Part shown: one piece after another, positions 58,001-64,000 of the stretch
Position numbering within the stretch: position 1 is the first letter of the stretch
Layout of the letters: every line of letters begins with the position of its first letter
Source: Tiliqua scincoides
Taxonomy: Eukaryota; Chordata; Lepidosauria; Squamata; Scincidae
Assembly (NCBI RefSeq): GCF_035046505.1
Contig: NC_089826.1
Coordinates: 81,168,254 to 81,232,253, forward strand
Length of the DNA stretch: 64,000 nucleotides
Direction: 5' to 3'
Notes under the pieces: model-generated
What the model saw: only the letters and a program-made list of their open reading frames with translations
The model's database searches: none
Told to the model about the DNA's origin: nothing
Position numbers and translations under genes: made by a program

Positions 58001-61000
58001 CCTGCCTAGAAAAGGGCTCAAGAGGGCAGTCGGAATGGGACCCCAGGTCTGCCTGGCAGGTAGATCTGGGCTCCAAGTTGGGATGGGAGCCCAGATCTAC
58101 CGACCTGGAAGAGGTGGCTCCAGACAAGTAGTCAGAATGGGAGCCCAGGTCTACCTGACAGGTAGATCTGGGCTCTAGGTCTGGACAGAAGCCCAGGTCT
58201 ACCTACCCAGAAAAACTTGGCCACATTGGCCAAAGTTCAACCAGGAGCCCAGGTCTACCCGCCTGATTGACCTGGGCTCTGGAGTTAAGGCAGTGCTCAT
58301 GCCCTCCCAATACAAACACTGGATCCACCCCTGATGGTAGCCCCCCAGGGTGTCACCTCACTAACACCTTATTGGTTCCATGCTGTATCATAATAGCATC
58401 TCATTGGATCTTCAAACAATTAGTCTCATTGGTTCATTTTGAGTTAAGGAAATTAAACTTTCTGTTAACAAGACAGTTGCATTTTTGTTTTCTGATTTTT
58501 AGGTCATAACTTTTGATAGAATGGAGATATTTCAACCTGACTTATTTCATTGCATTCTACTGTAAATTCCACATTGAATGGTATATAACATGATGGTATT
58601 ATTCCTAATAATTGTGATTTTAGCAATTTTGATCACTAGTGTGCGTCACGCCTCCCCCCCCCCGGGTGGTACCCGGGGTGGACTGTCCCCACCCCCTACT
58701 AGTTGAATTACAATTAGTTGGATACACCAAAATCAATGAAGGAAGTTAGTAGGAAGTTACCTGTTATTTCTGAATGCCCCTGTTTCTATGGAGCCATTGA
58801 GCATCACTTGGACTGTACCACATGCTGCTTCTGCAAACTGAAAAAAAAGAAAAGAAAAGCATCATTCTTGGTAATGAATTAAACAATTAGTGGGCATTTG
58901 AGAAGTTTAAAATTGGTGTTATTGTCTGCAGCAGTCATTTCCCTGCAATAGTAGACAACAGTAGACAAGCTGTAGACTCTGGTTCTACAATTAATAAGGA
59001 CTTTCCATTAGGCTCTTTAGCCAATGCTGTCAGAAATTGTATATAAAATATAAATGGTCAAATTAGCAATATTGAAAATAGTTCATTTCTGCCTAGTACA
59101 GTGTTTCTCAAACTGTGGGTCAGGACCCACTACGTGGGTTGCGCGCCAATTTCAGGTGGGTCCCCATTCATTTCAATATTTTATTTTTAATATATTAGAC
59201 TTGATGCTACCATGATATGTGACTGCATCTGGGGAAATGTTACAGATCTGTACTTTTAACAAGCCACTATGTCTATTCTTTTAACAATGATAGTCAATGG
59301 AACTTACTCCCAGGTAAACGTAGGTAGGATTGCAGTCTAGAATTGTGAAAAATTTTCCTGCCTGATGATGTCACTTCTGGTCACGACATCACTCCTGGTG
59401 GGTCCTGACAGATTCTCATTCTAAAAAGTTGGTCCTGTCGCTAAACATGTGAGAACCACTGGCCTAGTAAAACCCGGCTGAAAAATGAATTTAAAGACCA
59501 AAAGGTCCATATTCCTCAATCTATTGCTGAGATGACTGTTCATATATTGTATCTATGAGTCCCTTATCTGCTGTATTTTTCCTTCTCTTGTATGGATGGA
59601 GCCAGTCAATTGAGCCATTTCGGCAACTTGCCCTATGTTTGCAGCTACTCTTTTATTGATGGGGGATTTGGCTTAATGCCAGTCCAAGCCAATCACTATG
59701 TTTGGTAATGCCTTGAAGCTACATGTTCTTCATTACTCTTTTCAACATTTGTCTGTGTGGACGGGCCCACGCAAAGGAAAAACTGTCTGAACTCAACAAG
59801 AAACACCCATTTCCTATACCTGAGGAAGGCACAAGATTTTTTTTGATAGGTCTTCTCATGTTATCAAATTACTGGAAGGCCCCTGTATCCACAAAGGTTC
59901 CATTCCAGCCTCCCACCATGGGGAACGCTATAAAAATAGCACCTCACGGATCCATTACAAGTGCCTTTGTTTTACTGTGGTAGCACTTGCAGCATGGGTG
60001 CTTCTTGCTTAACATTCTTGCTTAACTGAAGGACCAAATGTGCAGACAACCAGCCTGCATGCTACAGAGAGATTAACTGGTAGCAGGGACTTTCCTCCTT
60101 CCTGTTGGTTGCCATCTAGCACGCAGGCAGGTTGCCTGCATGTTCGTTTCTTCAGGTAAGCAAAAATATTAAGCAAGAAGCACCTGCTGTAGCAGTACTA
60201 CAAAAGTACTTGTAATGGGTGCAGGAGGGCGTGGGAGAGTCCCCCGGATCCACGTATCTGCAGATAAGTGCAACCACTGATACTGGATATGCAGATACAG
60301 GGGCCTGCCTGAATTTATTATTAAAGCATAATCTATAGTTAGTATCATTAACTAGGGTTCTACAGAACGTACCATTTTGGATGCCATTTTCCAGTATATT
60401 GTACTGGGGTTGTTCTCGCACTCACTCCATTTTGGACAAGATTGGTAGTTAATTCCTAAAACAAATACATTTTGAGCATAAATACACACTAGGTACCTTG
60501 TGCCTTTTAAAAGAGCAGACAAGAAGAATTATGTTTTAATGCACTGCCGTATGCACAAGGGGAACACTGAAAGTTATTATAAGAACTGTTAAGAAGCTGT
60601 CAGAATGAGAGCATGGGAGAAGAACGCCAAAGTTTTGTTGCTGGTAAACTCCACTTAAATTACTTGAATGTGAATTCAGAAAGGCAAGCTCCTCATTGCA
60701 CTCAGGCAGCGTCTTGGTTCAAGTCATTATGATTTGTGGTTGTAGTAAAAAGGATCGCTGTAGATCCTGTATATAAATTTTGAGAAAACTACAAATGTTT
60801 AAATGCATTTTTACTGATTTTGAATCTTAAAGGTATGTTCAGTGGTGTCCCTGGGGTGGGTGCCACCCAGTGTGGCACTTGCCTGAAGATGCTTGGCATT
60901 CTGGATGTTTGGGAGGGATGTAATGATGTCATCACATTGCCCCCCCCCCAAACCTTCTGGGCTATCGCATTGCTTGAAATGCAAAAAGCACACCACAGAA

Positions 61001-61634
61001 CTACCCCTGTTTGGTGATCTTCATCCCACTCCAGGCTCAGTCACTTTGTGCTCTCACTGGGAAGTGGCAGAAACATTATCAGCCAGAGCGTGAGGGAGCT
61101 GGGCCTGGAGTGGGACAAGAAATCACTAAATGGAGGCTCAGGTGGTGTGGTGTCACCCCTCCTGAAGCTGGCACCCAGTGTGGCCTCCACCCACCACACC
61201 CCTCTTGTGGTGCTACTGGATATGTTTTTCACAATACTGGGTATGTTTTTCACTACCCTATTGCCATCTTTCTCTGTCTTTAACATTCAATTCTTGCCCT
61301 CCCCCATATCAGCACAAAAACGTTATCATTATTATTACTGTTATTAAAACTAATGTTTATATTCCACTCTTCCTCCAAGAATCTCAAGGTTGTACATAGG
61401 TTACCCCAATTTTATCCTCACAACTACTCTGTGTAATAGGTTAGGTTGTATCCTTTTTTTTTATTATTCCCTTGTGGAGAATATGAAGTCCTTCTCACCT
61501 GGACTGGCAAGGTCCCCACACCATGAAAGTTCATCTGCTATGTAGCCAGCTAAAGTGTCCTCCAGAGTGAGGAAATCATGATTAGCTTTTGTGAAACGAT
61601 GCACAAGGTCCTTTGTCTTGCTCCAAAACAGAGA
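51927..61634 (-). CDS. CD38: CD38 (ADP-ribosyl cyclase / cyclic ADP-ribose hydrolase), five internal exons
   Basis: CD38 is a membrane ectoenzyme that turns NAD into cyclic ADP-ribose, ADP-ribose and nicotinamide. Minus-strand exons in order: 61499-61634, 60373-60455, 58761-58837, 56606-56698, 51927-52013. All have AG/GT borders and their phases join into one frame. Human active-site residues are kept: Trp125 (LFWSKTKDL), Glu146 and Asp155 (TLEDTLAGYIADEL), Trp189 (IYWKMAS), Glu226 (GGIEVPNL). Cysteines matching human 160, 173, 180, 201, 254 and 275 are present, as is the MLNGS glycosylation site. Some stretches (ECENNP, PNLNPDKIT) recall the sister gene BST1, but FAEAAC, the TLEDTL block and the place next to FGFBP1 favour CD38. 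Exons 1-2 lie beyond 64000; the last exon was not recognised. Confidence 0.85.
52392..52460 (+). repeat. SINE tail fragment
   Basis: GCCTTGGGTGCCCTTTGGGG and GAAAGGCGGAGTATAAATC then AATAAA repeats: the 3' tail of the squamate SINE, related to BovB-type LINE tails. Confidence 0.6.
52900..52990 (+). repeat. TTA-type MITE, short form
   Basis: GCACAATCTTATTCATGTCT, CTCAGAAGTAAATCCCATTA and GGTAGAATTGTAGTC in family order. Confidence 0.55.
53123..53340. mobile_element. hAT-B short element with exact target duplication
   Basis: CAGCAATTTTTCAACCACTG start and GGTTGAAAAGAGGTG end, flanked by ATTTAGAG at 53115 and 53341. 218 bp. Confidence 0.88.
54121..54524. mobile_element. pogo/Tigger-like MITE with a second repeat inside
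   Basis: CAGGCACTCCACATCC start and GGGGGATGCCTG end, flanked by TA. An inner CAGTGGCGTAGCTAGAGGGG sequence (54222 on) looks like the start of another short DNA element. Confidence 0.6.
55552..56110. mobile_element. hAT-D long element
   Basis: CAGGGGTGTCAAACTTGTTT start and ATATTTGACACCCTTG end. The first 250 bp match 37017; the extra centre is absent from that copy. The 8-bp flanks match at five positions. Confidence 0.65.
56390..56495 (+). repeat. Dispersed repeat shared with 5575-5692
   Basis: CATTAAGAGCCTCTTTGTTG, ATATGTGGTCCGTTGTTAAG and CGGCACACACCTGTAAT. Confidence 0.5.
56606..56698 (-). CDS. CD38: CD38 exon 6, catalytic Glu
   Basis: 93 bp, acceptor TTTTTTCCTCCCAG, donor GTATGG. It encodes (S)FFGGIEVPNLNPDKITE then MHIWLIHDIDRPQ; human has [20 protein letters not shown] then AWVIHGGRED. 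The Glu of GGIEV is the catalytic Glu226 equivalent. Confidence 0.92.
56810..56891 (+). repeat. TTA-type MITE, short form
   Basis: AGCTCAAGCCTATGCAGTTC, CATTTACTCCCATGAAAGTG and GGACTGCAGCC in family order. Confidence 0.5.
57150..57570 (+). repeat. Sauria-SINE-like SINE split by a hAT element
   Basis: B box GGTTCAAATCC at 57179, then CACCAGTCACTGTTTCTCAG. After the hAT element (57252-57455) it resumes with TATCTCACAGAAGTGAGGAT and a diverged GGAGGGATAGAAGTGTAAAT tail. Confidence 0.75.
57252..57455. mobile_element. hAT-B short element inside a SINE
   Basis: CAGCCGTTTTCAACCACGAG start and GATTGAAAATTGCTG end, exact duplication GTCTAGCC at 57244 and 57456. 204 bp. Confidence 0.88.
57838..58280 (+). 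repeat. Minisatellite, about 100-bp unit, 4.4 copies
   Basis: Units start at 57838, 57938, 58037, 58139 and about 58243. Each has AGCCCAGGTCTACCTG facing CAGGTAGATCTGGGCT, a long dyad. A frame stays open through it (57727-58131), as the unit length is near a multiple of three; no sign of a gene. Confidence 0.88.
58500..58640 (+). repeat. Dispersed repeat shared with 51020-51150
   Basis: TTTTGATAGAATGGAGATAT, GACTTATTTCATTGCATTCT and ATGATGGTATTATT occur in the same order at 51020-51150. Likely a DNA element, family not recognised. Confidence 0.45.
58761..58837 (-). CDS. CD38: CD38 exon 5
   Basis: 77 bp, phase 0 to 2. Acceptor TTTTTTTTCAG, donor GTAACT. It encodes FAEAACGTVQVMLNGSIETG then AFRNN; human has FAEAACDVVHVMLNGSRSKI. 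The cysteine and the NGS glycosylation site are kept. Confidence 0.92.
59100..59461 (+). mobile_element. hAT-A element with exact target duplication
   Basis: CAGTGTTTCTCAAACTGTGG start and GTGAGAACCACTG end, flanked by GCCTAGTA at 59092 and 59462. 362 bp, the best copy of the family here; lies in a CD38 intron. Confidence 0.92.
59872..60311. mobile_element. pogo/Tigger-like element beside CD38 exon 4
   Basis: CTGGAAGGCCCCTGTATCC start and GATACAGGGGCCTGCCTG end are inverted repeats; TA on the left, AA on the right. About 440 bp; it ends 61 bp from exon 4. Confidence 0.65.
60373..60455 (-). CDS. CD38: CD38 exon 4
   Basis: 83 bp, acceptor TTTGTTTTAG, donor GTACGT. It encodes (G)INYQSCPKWSECENNP then STIYWKMASKM; human has [20 protein letters not shown] then FWKTVSRR. 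The Trp of IYWK is the human Trp189 equivalent. It lies inside the stretch next to a pogo-like element ending at 60311. Confidence 0.93.
61320..61450 (+). repeat. Interspersed repeat, SINE or LINE tail
   Basis: TTATATTCCACTCTTCCTCC, TTTTATCCTCACAACTACTC and TGTAATAGGTTAGG are words common in squamate SINE/LINE tails. It ends about 50 bp from the CD38 exon 3 donor side. Confidence 0.4.
61499..61634 (-). CDS. CD38: CD38 exon 3
   Basis: 136 bp, phase 0 to 1. Minus-strand acceptor TTTTGCTTCCACAG and donor GTGAGAAG. It encodes SLFWSKTKDLVHRFTKANHD, then FLTLEDTLAGYIADELSWCG and DLASP; human has LLWSRIKDLAHQFTQ and [20 protein letters not shown]. It holds the Trp125, Glu146 and Asp155 equivalents. 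Confidence 0.92.
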
Positions 61635-62439
61635 CTGTGGAAGCAAAAGAGCATGACAGAATTCATGGCTTTAAGACATTTTCTCCCTTTCTTATATTTT
61701 CGAGAACAACTCCACTTTGGTTACATGTGGCCTGAGGATCAAGGTGGCCGGCAGAGAAAACAGGAGTGGAATCCCCCTCTCACATGTGCTCTGAGCGCAC
61801 GAGGAAAGGAGGGGGCCACTAGGTAGGAAGGTGGCCGCGAGGCCACCAGGCACTCACTACCCTGTTCTGCAACATTGATGGTGGTCGCTTGAGGGGTGTG
61901 CACACTCTGAAAGAGCACATACAACCTTGTGCATGTTGGTGAGGGTACAGGGATGGGCAATGAGAAGTGAGGGGTGGCAGCAGAATTAGGAAGCGGGTTC
62001 AGGCAGAGGCTTGCCTTGGGCCAGCCCTCTTCACCCAATGTGTGGAAACACCCTGCCCTCTAATGTCTCTCTGCTTGCTTTGGTGGTTGAATACCTGCCA
62101 CTTTTTGTTCTGAGTTTTGTTTCCTATCTGCTGTTCTACTCTGAGCAGTTTTGGGAGCTATTTGTGTTTTGGCAGGAAGGCGGTGATGGTGATAGTTTTA
62201 ATTCTGGCTGCTATTCTAATCACACACACCTGCAAAATTGAGGGTCAGAAACCTGCCCCCCAATATATAGTGGTATTATATGAATTTGGGGTGCAGATTC
62301 AAAAAAACTGCATCTGTTTTGCCCTACCGTGTCTAGTTTTGGAGTTACGGCATAGTCTCATTAGTGAATAGCTCAAGCAGTTTCCTCGTGAGGAAGCCAT
62401 GGCAAAGGCTTCCTCATGAGGAAGCTGCTTGAACCATTC

Positions 62440-63962
62440 TGGGGCACCTTCCTTTATGAGGAAAGGCTTGGGCCTCTTCAGCCTAGAAAAGAGACGCCTG
62501 AGGGGGGACATGATTGAGACATACAAAATTATGCAGGGGATGGACAGAGTGGATAGAGAGATGCTCTTTACATTCTCACATAACACCAGAACCAGGGGAC
62601 ATCCACTAAAATTGAGTGTTGGGAGAGTTAGAACAGACAAAAGAAAATATTTCTTTACTCAGCGTGTGGTCGGTCTGTGGAACTCCTTGCCACAGGATGT
62701 GGTGATGGCGTCTAGCCTGGATGCCTTTAAAAGGGGATTGGACAAGTTTCTGGAGGAAAAATCCATTACTGGTTACAAGCCATGATGTGTATGTGCAACC
62801 TCCTGATTTTAGAAATGGGTTATGTCAGAATTCCTCTCCTGTTGTGAGCGAAGAGTCCATGACTCGCTGCAGTACAGAAGTGTACTCAGGACGCAAGCTC
62901 TGTAGACCTGGATCTTGGTATGTTCTGTCAGCTTCTTGTTGGACCAGACTCTCTTTGTGAGTCTGGAAAACGTGGTAGCTGCTTTACCGATGCGCTTGTT
63001 TAGCTCGGTATCGAGAGAATGAGTGTCGGAGATCGTTGAGCCAAGGTACACAAAGTCATGGACAACCTCCAGTTCATGCTCAGAGATTGTAATGCAGGGA
63101 GGTGAGTCCACATCCTGAACCATGACCTGTGTTTTCTTCAGGCTGATTGTCAGTCCAAAATCTTGGCAGGCCTTTCTAAAACGATCCATGAGCTGCTGGA
63201 GATCTTTGACAGAGTGGGTAGTGACAGGAGAGGAAACTGAGCGCTTTCCACATGCGCTGCCTCCGACGCATCCTTGGCATCACCTGGCAGGACAAAGTTC
63301 CAAACAACACAGTCCTGGAACGTGCGGGAATCCCTAGCATGTATTCACTGCTGAAACAGAGACGCCTGCGTTGGCTTGGTCATGTCGTGAGAATGGATGA
63401 TGGCCGGATCCCAAAGGATCTCCTCTATGGAGAACTCGTGCAAGGAAAGCGCCCTACAGGCAGACCACAGCTGCGATACAAGGACATCTGCAAGAGGGAT
63501 CTGAAGGCCTTAGGGATGGACCTCAACAAGTGGGAAACCCTGGCCTCTGAGCGGCCCGCTTGGAGGCAGGGTGTGCAGCATGGCCTTTCCCAGTTTGAAG
63601 AGACACTTTGCCAACAGTCTGAGGCTAAGAGGCAAAGAAGGAAGGCCCATAGCCAGGGAGACAGACCAGGGACAGACTGCACTTGCTCCCGGTGTGGAAG
63701 GGATTGTCACTCCCGGATTGGCCTTTTCAGCCACACTAGACGCTGTGCCAGAACCACCTTTCAGAGCGCGATACCATAGTCTTTCGAGACTGAAGGTTGC
63801 CAATACATATGTCAGAATGCCAGATGCAAGGGAGGGCACCAGGATGCAGGTCTCTTGTTATCTGGTGTGCTCCCTGGGGCATTTGGTGGGCCTCTGTGAG
63901 ATACAGGAAGCTGGACTAGATGGGCCTATGGCCTGATCCAGTGGGGCTGTTCTTATGTTCTT
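62440..63962 (+). mobile_element. CR1/L2 LINE 3' part, split by another LINE
   Basis: 62440-62831 encodes the end of the reverse-transcriptase frame (GLGLFSLEKRRLRGDMIETY; RKYFFTQRVVGLWNSLPQDV; LDAFKRGLDKFLEE). After the insert the 3'UTR resumes at 63819 and ends GTTCTTATGTTCTTAT. Four bases (ATTC) repeat at its borders. Confidence 0.85.
62832..63807 (+). mobile_element. LINE copy with inverted 5' part (twin priming), inside CR1/L2
   Basis: Flanked by TATGTCAGAAT at 62821 and 63808 (11 bp, exact). 62832-63223 reads on the minus strand (LMDRFRKACQDFGLTISLKK to ESWTLRSQQER); 63224-63807 reads on the plus strand (MRCLRRILGITWQDKVPNNT to [14 protein letters not shown]). The two arms meet at neighbouring positions of the family sequence and share about 12 bp (ACAGGAGAGGAA). 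Confidence 0.9.
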
Positions 63963-64000
63963 ATTCACTACAAGGCTATGCCATCTCTCCTAAACATGAT

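Larger units (their letters stand above)
62224..64000. repeat. Foldback element split by CR1/L2 (continues past the window)
   Basis: Left arm and loop 62224-62439 match 9635-9820 (GTCTAGTTTTGGAG; CTTCCTCATGAGGAAG; GCTTGAACCATTC). The second arm resumes at 63963 with ATTCACTACAAGGCTATGCC, matching 9828-9850. Confidence 0.75.

Noticed and set aside
57727-58131. 134-codon open frame
   Set aside because: It is the 100-bp minisatellite read through; composition and period explain it.

Overview
The window is a piece of vertebrate nuclear genome, most likely from a squamate reptile (lizard or snake). Spliced genes with GT-AG introns are spread through AT-rich DNA packed with interspersed repeats. 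The squamate call rests on tRNA-type SINEs with a GGTTCAAATCC-like B box and an 'aaaggcggagtataaat' tail (Sauria-SINE type), CR1/L2 tails ending in TTCTTATG repeats, and many short hAT, pogo and TTA-type elements. I cannot name the species.

Four host genes are supported. (1) The last eight coding-region exons of PROM1 (prominin-1) run on the + strand from 3908 to 14132, followed by a likely 3'UTR exon from 15256. They encode the end of the second extracellular loop, the fifth membrane helix and the cytoplasmic tail. (2) FGFBP2 (18186-18851, +) and (3) FGFBP1 (30658-31362, +) are secreted, cysteine-rich FGF-binding proteins, each with its coding sequence in one exon. FGFBP2 has a likely TATA-type promoter at 18032 and an intron in its 3'UTR. 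FGFBP1 has a candidate TATA box and non-coding first exon at 28258-28346. (4) Five internal exons of CD38 (ADP-ribosyl cyclase family) lie on the - strand at 61499-61634, 60373-60455, 58761-58837, 56606-56698 and 51927-52013. They keep the known active-site residues. The first exons lie beyond 64000; the last exon was not recognised. The order PROM1 > FGFBP2 > FGFBP1 facing < CD38 is the conserved vertebrate arrangement (human 4p15).

Layout: 1-3907 is PROM1 intron with foldback, hAT and SINE copies. 3908-16870 is the PROM1 3' part. 16.9-18.0 kb holds CR1/L2 tails. 18.0-20.8 kb is FGFBP2. 20.8-28.25 kb is intergenic, with a hAT element and a young LINE copy. 28.3-32.4 kb is FGFBP1. 32.4-51.9 kb is repeat-rich intergenic DNA or the CD38 3' region. 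51.9-61.6 kb holds CD38 exons between repeats. 61.6-64.0 kb is a CD38 intron carrying three nested mobile elements.

I found no novel gene system. The unusual content is the transposon record: a 5'-inverted (twin-primed) LINE inside a CR1/L2 inside a foldback element; a LINE copy with about 130 bp of filler at its 5' end; many hAT insertions with 8-bp target duplications centred on TA; a tandem duplication carrying two related MITEs at the same TTA site; a 100-bp minisatellite built of dyads; and a 5S-rRNA-like segment. No retrovirus-like or LTR element was recognised.
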